The notes beneath the pieces were generated by a model. The model ran no database searches and was not told the DNA's origin. It was given only the letters and a program-made list of their open reading frames with translations. The position numbers and the translations under genes are program-made. From positions 42,665 through 106,664 of the forward strand of contig NZ_JAGIBG010000014.1 in the NCBI RefSeq assembly GCF_017744435.1: a stretch of 64,000 nt of DNA, written 5' to 3'. This DNA comes from Pseudomonas sp. (GTDB lineage: Bacteria; Pseudomonadota; Gammaproteobacteria; Pseudomonadales; Pseudomonadaceae). Of the stretch, positions 1 to 10,802 are shown piece after piece; the stretch's first letter is position 1; the number at the start of each line of letters is the position of its first letter.

Positions 1-989
1 GCATTGCCGTCCAGGATCAGGCCCGGCTGTTCAACACCTTTACCCAGGCCTCAGGCCCACGGGCCAGCCAAGGCGCGGGCCTGGGCCTGGTCATCAGCCG
101 GACCCTGACCGAACTGATGGGGGGCAGGCTGGACCTGCAAAGCGTGGAAGGCGTCGGCACCCGTGTGCTCGTCCAGTTGCCGCTGCCGCTGAGTGCACCA
201 CCCGCACCCGTGGAGCACAACGCGGTCGCCAATGAAGTCGAAAGCGGACCACTGAATGTCCTGGTGGTCGATGACTACCCTGCCAACCTGCTGCTGCTGG
301 AAAAACAGCTGCACAGCCTCGGTCACCAGGTGACGCTGGCCGAGAATGGTGAATCGGCACTGGCCCTGTGGCAAGCACACGACTTTGACCTGGTCATCAC
401 AGACTGCAGCATGCCGCTGATGGACGGCCATGAGTTGGCCCGCAGAGTTCGGCAACTCGAGCAAGAACGTGGGCTGCCCGCCTGCAACATTCTGGGCGTG
501 ACCGCCAATGCCCAGGCCGAAGAGCGTCAACGCTGCCTGGAGAGCGGCATGGATGACTGCCTGTTCAAGCCCATCGGGCTGCAGGCACTGAAGGCGCACC
601 TGCCTCCCGCGCCTGCCGCCGTCCGTGCACCCGCACCTAGAGACAGTGGTTTCAACCTGAACGAGCTGCACCACCTGACCCAGAATGACCAGCTACTGAC
701 CAGGCGCCTGCTCGAACAACTGACGCAAAGTGCCCACGAAGACCTTGCCGCCCTGCAAGCCCTGGATGCCACCAGCGACCGCGAGGCGCTGCGCGCCCTC
801 GCCCATCGCATCAAAGGGGGCGCCAAGATGCTGCGGGTGCGCGGGGTGGTCAAGGATTGCGAAGCCATTGAACAGGCCCATGCCCAGGGGTTACCGACAG
901 ACACGCTGCACCTGCAGCTGGAAGCAAGCCTGCAGGCCTTGCTGCGGGAACTGGGCGACACCCTCAGTGCAATTGCAGCGTCGAGTTGA
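1..989 (+). CDS. Hybrid sensor histidine kinase, C-terminal part (5' truncated by window edge)
   Basis: The reading frame is already open at base 3 and runs to TGA at 987-989, so only the last 328 residues are present. They start inside a HATPase domain, where the ATP-lid motif [10 protein letters not shown] is visible at fragment residues 24-33. A receiver domain follows (VVDD, then phospho-acceptor Asp near fragment residue 134 in VITDCSMP), and a C-terminal HPt domain has its active His in AHRIKGGA near residue 268. This HATPase-REC-HPt order is typical of BvgS/EvgS-type hybrid kinases that run an internal phosphorelay to a separate regulator. The sensor part lies outside the window, so the signal is unknown. 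Its last 26 bases overlap the convergent chemoreceptor gene. Confidence 0.9.
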   Translation, partial: IAVQDQARLFNTFTQASGPRASQGAGLGLVISRTLTELMGGRLDLQSVEGVGTRVLVQLPLPLSAPPAPVEHNAVANEVESGPLNVLVVDDYPANLLLLEKQLHSLGHQVTLAENGESALALWQAHDFDLVITDCSMPLMDGHELARRVRQLEQERGLPACNILGVTANAQAEERQRCLESGMDDCLFKPIGLQALKAHLPPAPAAVRAPAPRDSGFNLNELHHLTQNDQLLTRRLLEQLTQSAHEDLAALQALDATSDREALRALAHRIKGGAKMLRVRGVVKDCEAIEQAHAQGLPTDTLHLQLEASLQALLRELGDTLSAIAASS

Positions 990-2283
990 TCTGGCTGATG
1001 GCATCGACCACGTGACGGGAACCCTGCTGGATTTCCATGATCACCGTGCCTGCCTCGTTGGCCAGGGCAACGCCGTGCCCGGTGCGTGTCAGGCTCGACT
1101 GCATGCTGGCCACGGCGGTCAGCGACAGGTCGTGGTTCTGGCGCACCACATCGACGATTTCCAGCGTCGCCTTGCTGGTACGCGCGGCCAGGCTGCGCAC
1201 TTCATCGGCCACCACGGCAAAGCCGCGGCCATGCTCGCCGGCCCGGGCCGCCTCGATGGCTGCGTTCAAGGCCAACAGGTTGGTCTGGTCGGCGATGCCG
1301 CGGATGGTCAGCACGATCTGCCCGATCACATCCGACTGTTTGCTCACCGCATCGATACTGCGCGCGGCGTCATTGAGCTCCTGGGAAATCTGCTCGATGA
1401 CCGCCACAGTTTGCTGCACCACCTCGGTCCCCTTGCGCGCGCAGGCATCGGTCTGTACCGAACTGGCATGGGCGGCATCGGCGGCGCTCTGTTGGGTGCT
1501 GACCTGCGCGGTGATGTCGCTGGCGAACTTGACCACCTTGTACAAGCGCCCTTTGCTGTCGAAGATCGGGTTGTACGAGGCCTCCAGGTAAACCGTCTGG
1601 CCCTGCTTGTTGACCCGCTCGAAGCGGTGCGAGTGATATTCGCCGCGATTGAGTGAAGCCCAGAACTCGCGGTATGCGCCGGATTCGCGTTCATGGGGCA
1701 GGCAGAACAGCCCATGGTGACGCCCCACCACTTCTTCCAGGCGATAGCCCATGGTCGCGAGGAAGTTCTGGTTGGCCTTGATCACCCGCCCCTGCGGCGT
1801 GAACTCGACCACGGCCATGGACCGGCCAATGGCCTTGAGCAGGCTTTCGCTCTCGTGTTCGTCCTTCACCCGCTGGCTTATATCGGCTGCCACCTTGATC
1901 ACGCTGGTGACCTGCTGTTGCTCGTCGAGCACCGGCATGTAGCTGGCCTCCAGCCAGACCTCGCGGCCTGCCTTGTCGACGCGTTCGAAGGTGCCGCTGA
2001 TGGCCTTGCCCTGCCCCAGTTCGTGCCACAGTTGCTGGTATTCGGCGGTCTTGGCGTAGCCTGGGTCACAGAACAGACGGTGGTGCTTGCCGCGCAGCTC
2101 GTCGACGCTGTAACCCATGGCCTGGCAGAACTGGGCATTGGCGTCGAGAATGGTACCGTCGGGAGCGAACTCGATCATGGCCATGCAGCGGCTGATCGCG
2201 GCAAGCTTGGCCTGGGTCTCGGCCAGGGCCTTGCGGGTGCGCTGAATCTCGATCAAATCAGACTTGCGGTGGAAGTCGAACAT
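964..2283 (-). CDS. Soluble methyl-accepting chemotaxis protein with two PAS domains (BdlA/Aer-like)
   Basis: The product is 439 residues. Two PAS domains lie at about 28-135 and 150-257, both with an LxAS(Y)xP(V/I) core and a following PAC-like segment. An MCP signalling domain fills residues 280-439 and contains the hairpin-tip sequence [20 protein letters not shown]. There is no membrane segment and no HAMP domain, so it should be a cytoplasmic receptor sensing redox or a small ligand through PAS, as P. aeruginosa BdlA does in biofilm dispersal. The ATG at 2283 is chosen because AAGGA lies 10 bases upstream. An earlier ATG (2349) adds 22 residues but lacks a good site. It converges on the hybrid kinase gene with a 26-base 3' overlap. 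Confidence 0.88.
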   Translation of the reverse strand: MFDFHRKSDLIEIQRTRKALAETQAKLAAISRCMAMIEFAPDGTILDANAQFCQAMGYSVDELRGKHHRLFCDPGYAKTAEYQQLWHELGQGKAISGTFERVDKAGREVWLEASYMPVLDEQQQVTSVIKVAADISQRVKDEHESESLLKAIGRSMAVVEFTPQGRVIKANQNFLATMGYRLEEVVGRHHGLFCLPHERESGAYREFWASLNRGEYHSHRFERVNKQGQTVYLEASYNPIFDSKGRLYKVVKFASDITAQVSTQQSAADAAHASSVQTDACARKGTEVVQQTVAVIEQISQELNDAARSIDAVSKQSDVIGQIVLTIRGIADQTNLLALNAAIEAARAGEHGRGFAVVADEVRSLAARTSKATLEIVDVVRQNHDLSLTAVASMQSSLTRTGHGVALANEAGTVIMEIQQGSRHVVDAISQINSTLQLH

Positions 2284-2397
2284 GGCGCCAGGATCCTTGA
2301 TGCCCAGGGTTTTCTGAGCATAGATCGGCTTTGTTACCGTGCAAGCCACTTGATATCACTTTGTGATTAACCAGTTAGCGACGCTTTCTGAAAAACC

Positions 2398-3417
2398 TCA
2401 TGAGCTCTCGCGCACCATCAGTTCAAAGCCCAGATCCTGCTGCTCGGTCGCTACCCGCTTGCCATCGAGCAGCGCCAGCAGTGCCTGGGCGGCGCCCCGA
2501 CCAACGGCCGCCCGTGGGGTGCGAATGGAGGTGAGGCGCGGCACCATGTGCGCCGATGCGGGCAGGTCGTTGAAGCCGACCATGGCCACCTGGCGTGGCA
2601 CCTCGATGCCTTGGCGCAACGCCTGCAACACCGCGCCCTGGGCAAGGTCGTCGTTACAGAAGAAGATGCCATCCACATCGGGAGCCTGCGCCAGCAGCTG
2701 GCTGAACAGTTCACTGCCCAGCGCAATGGACGACGGTTGCGGCGCCAGAATCTCCAGCTCGGTGGCCTGCATGCCGGCGTCGGCCAGGGCCTGGCGGAAG
2801 CCTTCGGCGCGCTGCATCACCCGGGGGTCGAGCTGCGCGGCAATGAATGCCAGGCGCCGCCGGCCCCGCTCGATCAGGTGCGTTGCCGCAGCACGCCCGG
2901 CCTGCTGCTGGGAAAAGCCCACCGACAACGCGCCGGCCTCACCGCCCAGCTCCATCATGTGCACGCAGGGCACGCCGCTGGCGGCCAGCATCTGCCGCGC
3001 AGCGTCGCTGCGGTCGAAGCCGGTGAGCAGCATGCCGCAAGGCTGGTACGCCAGGTAATTGCGGATCAGGTTCTCTTCTTCGCCGAGGTCGTAGTGATAG
3101 TTGCCAATCAGCACTTCCAGCCCACGCGGGCGCATCACCTCGTGGATGGCCTCCAGGGTGTCGATGAACAGCTGGTTGGACAGCGACGGAATCAGCACCA
3201 CCACCGACTGGCTGCGCGCCGACGCCAGCGCCCGGGCCGCCGGGTTGGCAACATAGCCCAGGGACGCGGCAGCGGCCACGACCTTTTCCACCAGTTCCGG
3301 GGCAACCGTGCTGACCCCGCGCAACGCGCGCGAAGCGGTGATCGGGGAAACCCCGGAAAGCCTGGCGACTTCAGCCAGCGTGGGACGACCTGTGGTGCGA
3401 GAGCCTGTGCGGGACAT
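2398..3417 (-). CDS. gntR: LacI-family gluconate operon repressor GntR
   Basis: The 339-residue product has a LacI-type HTH at about residues 12-60 (LAEVARLSGVSPITASRALRG) and a hinge helix ending in AARALAS. A periplasmic-binding-protein-like effector domain ends with GFNDLPAS and a basic C-terminal subdomain. It is divergent from gntK and gntT, which fits the gluconate repressor of Pseudomonas. That repressor releases DNA on binding gluconate or 6-phosphogluconate-type ligands. Two copies of its likely operator lie in the 206-base divergent promoter region and a third precedes gntT, implying autoregulation plus control of both genes. Family identity is clear; effector specificity is inferred from context. 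Confidence 0.93.
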   Translation of the reverse strand: MSRTGSRTTGRPTLAEVARLSGVSPITASRALRGVSTVAPELVEKVVAAAASLGYVANPAARALASARSQSVVVLIPSLSNQLFIDTLEAIHEVMRPRGLEVLIGNYHYDLGEEENLIRNYLAYQPCGMLLTGFDRSDAARQMLAASGVPCVHMMELGGEAGALSVGFSQQQAGRAAATHLIERGRRRLAFIAAQLDPRVMQRAEGFRQALADAGMQATELEILAPQPSSIALGSELFSQLLAQAPDVDGIFFCNDDLAQGAVLQALRQGIEVPRQVAMVGFNDLPASAHMVPRLTSIRTPRAAVGRGAAQALLALLDGKRVATEQQDLGFELMVRESS

Positions 3418-3461
3418 GGATGTTGTAATTTTACTACTTGCAGGAATGGGGAACGGCCACT

Positions 3462-3477
3462 AAGGTAGCGCTGTCTC
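3462..3477. promoter_or_regulatory. Candidate GntR operator 1 (gntR promoter side)
   Basis: This is a 16-base imperfect palindrome centred on AGCGCT (3467-3472), with the context CACTAAGGTAGCGCTGTCTC. It matches the two other sites in this locus. It also contains AC-N-AAG-N-TAGCGCT, which I recall as the reported P. aeruginosa GntR recognition element. It lies 45 bases upstream of the gntR start codon. Confidence 0.78.
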
Positions 3478-3589
3478 AGGACGCAGGCAATGTAATCTTT
3501 GGTAGTGGCCACTGCAGCACGCTGCCAAGCGTCCATACTGCGTAAGGACAAGATCAATAACACCGGGGAGGTGGCGTTTCGTCAGCGAC

Positions 3590-3605
3590 GAGACAGCGCT
3601 ATCTC
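3590..3605. promoter_or_regulatory. Candidate GntR operator 2 (gntK promoter side)
   Basis: GAGACAGCGCTATCTC is a 16-base palindrome with one mismatched pair, ending 18 bases before the gntK ATG. It sits in the gntK leader just before the AGGAGG ribosome-binding site. Bound repressor there would block transcription, and the site is in opposite orientation to operators 1 and 3. Confidence 0.8.
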
Positions 3606-3623
3606 ACCCCGCAGGAGGTACTG

Positions 3624-4163
3624 ATGAATTCTCCCCTGTCCGCCATCGTGGTGATGGGCGTGGCCGGCTGCGGCAAAAGCTGCGTCGGTGATGCCATTGC
3701 CAAGCGAAGCGGCGGTCGCCTGATCGAAGGCGACGCGTTCCACCCTGCCGAAAACATCCGCAAGATGAGTGCCGGTATCCCGCTGGACGACGATGACCGT
3801 GCCGGTTGGCTGGTGCGCCTGGGCCAGGAGCTGCAAGCGACGGTGCAGGCCGGCGAACGGCCGATCCTCACCTGCTCCGCGCTCAAGCGCCGGTACCGCG
3901 ACACCCTGCGCGCGGCGATGCCGGAGCTGGTGTTCGTGTTCCTCGAACTCACCCCCGCAGAAGCGGAAAAACGCGTGCTCGCCCGCCCCGGCCATTTCAT
4001 GCCGGCCAGCCTGATCGACAGCCAGTTCGCTGCCCTCGAGTCACCCAGGGGCGAACCCCTGACCCTGCCGCTGGACGCCACTCAACCGATTGCGGTGCTC
4101 GCCGAAGCGGTCGACAGCTGGCTAAAGCCCTGCGGTGAGCGGAACCTGGCGCGGACTGCCTGA
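3624..4163 (+). CDS. gntK: Gluconokinase
   Basis: This 179-residue kinase phosphorylates D-gluconate to 6-phosphogluconate, feeding the Entner-Doudoroff pathway. The P-loop GVAGCGKS lies at residues 12-19. The family motifs EGDAFHPAENIRKMSAG and LDDDDRAGWL follow, then the TCSALKRRYRDTLR lid. Length is normal for the small thermoresistant-type GntK. The ATG follows AGGAGG with 6-base spacing. It sits between the repressor gene and the permease gene, with GntR-type operators on both sides. Confidence 0.96.
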   Translation: MNSPLSAIVVMGVAGCGKSCVGDAIAKRSGGRLIEGDAFHPAENIRKMSAGIPLDDDDRAGWLVRLGQELQATVQAGERPILTCSALKRRYRDTLRAAMPELVFVFLELTPAEAEKRVLARPGHFMPASLIDSQFAALESPRGEPLTLPLDATQPIAVLAEAVDSWLKPCGERNLARTA

Positions 4164-4187
4164 ACCGGCGGTTTTTTCGGCTCACCA

Positions 4188-4203
4188 AAGATAGCGCTGT
4201 CTC
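4188..4203. promoter_or_regulatory. Candidate GntR operator 3 (gntT promoter)
   Basis: AAGATAGCGCTGTCTC lies in the 111-base gap between gntK and gntT. It is a third copy of the AGCGCT-centred palindrome seen at 3462 and 3590. Its presence implies that the permease has its own repressed promoter rather than depending only on read-through from gntK. Confidence 0.78.
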
Positions 4204-4274
4204 GACGCCTGAAGGCGGCGAAAGTTCAATAAATGCTACGCCCAAAACAACGATAAGACCGAGGCATCAAAACC

Positions 4275-5627
4275 ATGTTCGGACTGGCTACAGATACCTA
4301 CCTGCTGCTCGACGCGCTGGTCACCATCGTCGGGCTGATCCTGCTGATCACCCATTTCAAGGTCCACCCCTTCGTCGCCCTGACCCTGGCCGCCGGTTTC
4401 CTCGGCCTGACCTCCGGCATGCCGGTGGCCAAGGTGATGAAATCGTTCCAGGACGGTTTCGGTGGCGTGCTCGGCTTCGTCGGCATCGTCCTCGCCCTGG
4501 GCACGATGCTCGGCAAGCTGATGGCCGACTCCGGCGGCGCCGACCAGATCGCGCAAACCCTGATCCGCGCCTTCGGCAAGAAGAACGTGCACTGGGCGAT
4601 GATGTTCGCCGCCTTCCTGGTCGGCATTCCGCTGTTCTTCGAGATCGGCTTCGTGCTGCTGATACCGCTGGTGTTCATCGTCGCCCGGCGTTCGGGCGTG
4701 TCGTTGGTCAAGATCGGCATCCCGCTGCTGGCCGGCCTTTCGGTGGTGCATGGCCTGGTACCGCCCCACCCGGGCCCGCTGCTGGCGATCGGCATCTTCC
4801 ACGCCGACATCGGCAAGACCATCTTCTATGGCCTGCTGGTGGCGCTGCCCACGGCAATCATCGCCGGCCCGCTGTTCGGTAACTTCATTTCCCGCTACAT
4901 CCCCGGCAACCCGTCCCAGGAGCTGATGGACCAGATTGCCAAGGAGTCGGACCAGAGCAACCTGCCAAGCTTCACCATCACGCTGGTCACCGTGCTGCTG
5001 CCGGTGGCACTGATGCTGCTCAAGACCTTCGCCGATGTGGTTCTGCCGGCCGAGCACATCATCCGCCAGTGGATGGACTTGATCGGCCACCCGATCACCG
5101 CCCTGCTCGCCGCCCTGTTGCTGGCCTTCTACACCTTTGGTTCGGCCCGTGGCTTCAGCCGCCAGCAGATCATGAAGATGCTCGATCAGAGCCTGGCACC
5201 GACTGCGGCCATCGTACTGATCGTCGGTGCCGGTGGCGGCTTCAAGCAGATGCTGGTGGATACCGGCGTGGGTAACGTGATCGGGCAGATGGCCGTGCAG
5301 GCGGAAATTTCGCCCATCATGCTGGCCTGGCTGGTGGCGGCGGTGATCCGCATCGCCACAGGTTCGGCGACCGTGGCGACCATTACCGGCGCCGGCATCG
5401 TCGCCCCGGTGATCGACCTGGTGCCTGGGGTCAACCGCGAACTGCTGGTGCTGGCCACCGGCGCCGGCTCGCTGATCCTGTCCCACGTCAACGACGCCGG
5501 GTTCTGGCTGGTGAAGCAGTACTTCAACATGACCGTGGCCGAAACCTTCAAGACCTGGAGCATGATGGAGACGATCCTGTCGATCGTCGGCATCATCTTC
5601 ATCATGGCGCTGTCGACGGTGGTGTGA
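4275..5627 (+). CDS. gntT: Gluconate permease, GntP family
   Basis: The 450-residue integral membrane protein has about 12-14 hydrophobic segments along its whole length and GntP-family signatures, such as GLVPPHPGPLLAIG in the middle and ATGAGSLILSHVNDAGFWLV near the C-terminus. It should import gluconate by H+ symport at the inner membrane. It is downstream of gntK, with a private GntR-type operator in the gap. A GAGG element precedes the ATG by 11 bases. Pseudomonas literature also calls such genes gntP. Confidence 0.93.
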   Translation: MFGLATDTYLLLDALVTIVGLILLITHFKVHPFVALTLAAGFLGLTSGMPVAKVMKSFQDGFGGVLGFVGIVLALGTMLGKLMADSGGADQIAQTLIRAFGKKNVHWAMMFAAFLVGIPLFFEIGFVLLIPLVFIVARRSGVSLVKIGIPLLAGLSVVHGLVPPHPGPLLAIGIFHADIGKTIFYGLLVALPTAIIAGPLFGNFISRYIPGNPSQELMDQIAKESDQSNLPSFTITLVTVLLPVALMLLKTFADVVLPAEHIIRQWMDLIGHPITALLAALLLAFYTFGSARGFSRQQIMKMLDQSLAPTAAIVLIVGAGGGFKQMLVDTGVGNVIGQMAVQAEISPIMLAWLVAAVIRIATGSATVATITGAGIVAPVIDLVPGVNRELLVLATGAGSLILSHVNDAGFWLVKQYFNMTVAETFKTWSMMETILSIVGIIFIMALSTVV

Positions 5628-5710
5628 CCGCTGATCGGGGTGATGGCACCTGAGCATCGCGGGTGGGCCCAACACAGGTATGAGCCCTGCCCTACACAAA
5701 GGAGCCTGCC

Positions 5711-6013
5711 ATGCCCCGTTCAACCTTGCTGCTGCTTGCCCTGCTGACCTCGCCGCTGGCCCTGGCGGTCGGCACCGGCCCCACCTACCCCGATGACCCG
5801 CATAACCCGGCACCTCAGCCAGGTGTCGACAGCACCCTGAACCCGATCGAGAAACCCATGCCCAGGGATACCGACCCGCGTATCCAGGGCAATGACCCGC
5901 AAAGCCCACCGGCCAAGCAGAATGACAACCGCGACTTGCCTGGGATGGATGGCAGCGGCTCGGAAGGCACTGGCCGAGAAGGCGGGAACAGTTCAGGCGG
6001 TAGTCAGCAATAG
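5711..6013 (+). CDS. Small secreted Pro/Gly/Asp-rich protein of unknown function
   Basis: This 100-residue protein has a clear signal peptide (LLLLALLTSPLALA, with cleavage likely after ALA at 19). The mature part is hydrophilic and probably disordered, rich in Pro, Asp, Asn, Gly and Ser, with repeated acidic-Pro segments and a Gly/Ser/Gln tail. No catalytic motif or cysteine is seen. AAAGGAG precedes the ATG. It lies 83 bases after gntT and may be transcribed with it. I recognise it only as a conserved Pseudomonas hypothetical. Confidence 0.7.
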   Translation: MPRSTLLLLALLTSPLALAVGTGPTYPDDPHNPAPQPGVDSTLNPIEKPMPRDTDPRIQGNDPQSPPAKQNDNRDLPGMDGSGSEGTGREGGNSSGGSQQ

Positions 6014-6020
6014 AACCCCA

Positions 6021-6037
6021 GGGGCGCCATGCGCCCC
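6021..6037. terminator. Hairpin between convergent genes
   Basis: GGGGCGC-CAT-GCGCCCC forms a 7-base-pair GC stem with a 3-base loop just after the stop of the small secreted protein and just before the stop of the convergent response regulator. There is no strong T tract, so it is a probable but not canonical bidirectional terminator. Confidence 0.5.
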
Positions 6038-6042
6038 CGGCC

Positions 6043-7444
<1,402 letters not shown>

Positions 7445-7470
<26 letters not shown>

Positions 7471-8935
7471 GGTCCCCTCCCGCTGCGATATTGAAAGTGA
7501 GGCTGACGCGGGTTCCTTCCTCTTCACGGCTGCTCAGGCTGACCGAGCCGCCAAACCGTTCCATGATCCGCTTGACCAGGGCCAGGCCCACACCGAGGCC
7601 GCCCTGCTTGGTCGTGAAGAATGGCTTGAACACCATTCTTTCCTGCTGTTGGCTCATGCCCTTGCCGGTGTCGCTGAGCAGCAGCTGCGCGCGCTGGCCG
7701 TCCTCCGCGGTGACTTGCGCATGCAGTACCCCGCCCTTGGGCATGGCTTCCAGGGCGTTGGAAAACAAGCTGTTGAGTATCTGAGTCAGTTGCAGCGGCT
7801 GGCTGGCCACCCACTGCACCTGCGGCCCTTCGAAGCTGAAGCGCACGCCGTTGCGCTCGATCTGCTGGGCAAAGGCCTGGCGGGTGTCCTCGATGGCCGC
7901 CACCAGGTCCACCGCCTCGGCGGTATCGCTGGCCGGGCGCAGCGATACCAGCAGCTCGCGCACCCAGCGCGACATGCGGTCGACCTGGCTGATGATGTCG
8001 TTGATGTTCTTCTGCGCCAGCGGGCTGGCGATTTCCTCGGCCAGCTCGGCGCTGGAGCGGATATTGGCCAGCGGGTTGCGCAAGCTATGGGCGACGGCGG
8101 AAGACATCTCGCCCAGTGCCACATAGGTTTCGCTGGCCACCAGCCGGTCCTGTTGCTGCTGCAGCATGTACGCGGCGCGGCGCACGATCCAGAACAGGCC
8201 GAAGTAGATCAGCGCGCCACCCACCAGGGTCGATGCCCAGATCAGCACGTAACCCCGCTGGATACGCCGCACCAGGTCCTGCGGCTCCTTGTAGATCTCG
8301 ACCATGGCCATGACCTGCTCGCCCTGGCTGTCGAACAAGGGGATGTAGTTTTCGATGAACAGGTACTTGGGCTCGCGCAGGAATTTCTGCTCTTCCCGGT
8401 CGTCCTCGGCCTTGTGGTAACTGGCCGATACCGCCTTGCGCGAGCGGAAGGCGCGGTCCAGGTCACCGTCGGCTTCGATGCGCTTGCCGATCAGCTCGGG
8501 GTTGGTGGACCAGACGATGGTGCGGTCGCGGGCATAGGCGTTGGCCAGCAAGGTATCCGGCAAATGCTCGACGTGGTCGAGGAACTCGACCCGGGTCGAC
8601 TCGGCCAGGGCCGGGCTGACCTGCAGGTGCTGTTGATCCAGGCGCGGGTTGAGCAGTTCGCCCATGGTGGTACCGGGCGGCAACTGCGAATGACGCACTT
8701 CGGCCAAGGCCAGCGACTGGATGAACTGCGCGGTAAGCATGGCATCGCGCTGGACACTGTCACGGACCACGAAGCGGGTCGACACATAGCCCAGGCCGCC
8801 GGCCACCGCAGTGATGATGAGCAGGCTGATGACCGAGAACCAGCGCAGCAGGTTGAACTCGCGTAGCGGCACGGCCAGGCCGCTGCTGGGCAGTGTGGCG
8901 GGCCTTACGGGAACCTCTTCATCCAGCATCTGCAT
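7445..8935 (-). CDS. Membrane sensor histidine kinase, proximal of a paralogous pair
   Basis: The 496-residue protein has transmembrane segments at about 33-56 and 229-251 enclosing a periplasmic sensor of some 170 residues (LWSTNPELIG-like core, VWSTNPELIGKRI). The HisKA phospho-acceptor is His283 in AHSLRNPLA. The HATPase carries N, G1 (DTGKGM) and G2 (GLGVGLALVKRI) boxes. It is immediately upstream of, and overlaps, the sigma-54 response regulator, so it is the likely cognate kinase. It is clearly paralogous over its full length to the kinase at 9239-10696, sharing blocks such as LLTAQFI, FLDH, FIENYIPLFD, MVEIYKEP and NINDIISQVDRMS. The signal is unknown. Confidence 0.92.
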
Positions 8936-9238
8936 CGCGTCGTTCCCATGCAGGGAGTCCGTTCATAAGGTGGTCATCGCCCTGCTACCGATAGTAGCAA
9001 TTTGATGCCACCTCACCAGGGCGGCGGCGGCCGTCATGTGTCGCGCGTTACCTGCTGCGAGAACTGCAAGAACTCAGCCAGACCCTTAAACCAATCGTCA
9101 TATCTATATAAATCAGTACGTTATGAGTTTTTTTTGATCCTGAGTCACGAATTATTCCCCACATTTGGGTAGTGTTTACCCAATAACGATAAAACTACTA
9201 TTTATCAATTACTTACATTGAGTTTATGAATTTTTGAA
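8936..9238. other. 303-base intergenic region with AT-rich half
   Basis: This gap separates the two paralogous kinase genes. The part nearest the proximal kinase (8936-9070) has normal composition. From about 9073 to 9238 it is strikingly AT-rich for this genome, with an eight-T run near 9130 and ATATCTATATAAAT near 9098. No open reading frame, strong hairpin or RNA gene is apparent. It probably holds the promoter of the proximal kinase-regulator pair on the minus strand. Confidence 0.6.
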
Positions 9239-10696
9239 TTAGGTACACACCAACCGAAAGCTCAGCGAGACCCGCGTGCCATGGCCCTGGCTGCTGCTCA
9301 GCCGGACTGAACCGCCAAAGCGTTCCATGATGCGCTTGACCAGTACCAGCCCCACACCCAGCCCACCTTGTTTAGTGCTGAAAAATGGCCTGAAGGCCAG
9401 GCGCTGCTGCTGTTCGTTCATGCCCTTGCCGGTATCGGCAATGCGCAAGGTGAGGCTGCGCCGGTCGCGCTTCACCACCTCGATACGCAAGCGCCCACCC
9501 TGCTCCATTGCTTCCAGGGCATTGGCGATCAGGCTGTTGAAGATCTGCCCGAGCAGCGCCGGGTGGCCGAGCACCTGAACCGGCGGTAACGGTCGCAGGT
9601 CCAGGGTTACCCCACTGCGGGCCAGCGGCACGGCGAAACTCTGCAGGCTCTCCTGCAGGACCTGGGGCAGGTCGACCGGCACCGCTTCGTCATTCAGCGG
9701 CCTCAGCGACTGCAGCAGCTGGCGAATCCACTGCGACATGCGGTCGACCTGGCTGATGATGTCATTGATGTTGCGTTGCGCCGGGCCTTCATCGAAGGCC
9801 TGGGCCAGTTCGGCGCTGGAGCGGATGCTGGCCAGCGGGTTGCGCAGGCTGTGGGCCACCGCCGAGGACACCTCGCCAAGGGCCACGTAGGTCTCGCTGT
9901 TGATCAGCCGTTTCTGCTGCACCGCCATCACCCGCGCGGCGCGGCGCATGATGCCGTACAGCCCGATATAGACCAGCGCAGCACCGACGGTGATGGCCAG
10001 CCAGATCAGGATAAGCCCGTGCTCGATGCGCACGATCAGGTCGTGGGGCTCCTTGTAGATTTCCACCATCGCCGTGACGCTATCGCCATCGGCATCGAAC
10101 AAGGGGATGTAGTTTTCGATGAACAGCTGTTCCGGCGGGGTCACGAACTTCTGTTCGATGCGTGCCTGCTCGAAATTGTGATAGCTGGCAGAGACCCGCA
10201 TCTTGTACTCGAAAGCCCGATCCAGGTCGTCATCACCATCGATCAGTTTGCCCACCAGTGCGGGGTTGGTCGACCAGATCACCGTGCGGTCCGGGGCATA
10301 GATGTTGGCCAGCAGCATGTCCGGCAGGTGGGCGATATGGTCGAGGAATTCACCGCGAGCCTTGCGCCGCGCTTCCGGGTCGACATCGGGCATGGCCGTA
10401 AGATCGGTGCGAGGGTCGAGCAGTTCGCCCATGGTGCGTACATTGGGGATCGACACGTGGCGCACTTCGGCGTCGGCAATCGAGGTGATGAACTGCGCGG
10501 TGAGCAAGGCGTCGCGCTCGATGCTCTCATCGATGATGAAACGACTGGAAATCAGCCCCAGCCCTGCGGCAACCGAAAGGATGATCGCCAGGCTCACCCA
10601 GGCGTACCAGCGCAGCAGGTTGAACGGCCTGCGCGGGGTAGCGGCTTCGCTGCCCGCAGGCGCCTCGGGTGCTTCGGAACGGGGGGCGATGTCCAT
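9239..10696 (-). CDS. Membrane sensor histidine kinase, distal paralogue
   Basis: This 485-residue kinase repeats the layout of its neighbour: a transmembrane segment after a Pro/Ala-rich N-terminus, a periplasmic sensor with VIWSTNPALVGKLI, a second transmembrane segment, HisKA with AHSLRNPLASIRSS, and a HATPase with DTGKGM and GLGVGLVLVKRI. The ATG at 10696 is preceded by TGGAG at 6 bases. A GTG at 10708 in frame would add MESV. It is the first gene of the kinase-kinase-regulator row but is separated by a 303-base gap, so it may be expressed independently and feed the same regulator. All catalytic boxes are intact. Confidence 0.9.
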   Translation of the reverse strand: MDIAPRSEAPEAPAGSEAATPRRPFNLLRWYAWVSLAIILSVAAGLGLISSRFIIDESIERDALLTAQFITSIADAEVRHVSIPNVRTMGELLDPRTDLTAMPDVDPEARRKARGEFLDHIAHLPDMLLANIYAPDRTVIWSTNPALVGKLIDGDDDLDRAFEYKMRVSASYHNFEQARIEQKFVTPPEQLFIENYIPLFDADGDSVTAMVEIYKEPHDLIVRIEHGLILIWLAITVGAALVYIGLYGIMRRAARVMAVQQKRLINSETYVALGEVSSAVAHSLRNPLASIRSSAELAQAFDEGPAQRNINDIISQVDRMSQWIRQLLQSLRPLNDEAVPVDLPQVLQESLQSFAVPLARSGVTLDLRPLPPVQVLGHPALLGQIFNSLIANALEAMEQGGRLRIEVVKRDRRSLTLRIADTGKGMNEQQQRLAFRPFFSTKQGGLGVGLVLVKRIMERFGGSVRLSSSQGHGTRVSLSFRLVCT

Positions 10697-10802
10697 GACG
10701 GACTCCACTGCAGGGCACCTTTTGAAAGGTTATAGCCCAGAGTTGGGTAACCATGGCATTGATTGGGGACGATTTTCGCCACTTTGGCGACGCAAGGCCC
10801 GT

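Noticed and set aside
8997..9010. Sigma-54-like promoter on the minus strand (TGGCATCAAATTGC) upstream of the proximal kinase
   Set aside because: The distance between the GG and GC elements is 9 bases, not the required 10, so it is probably not functional.
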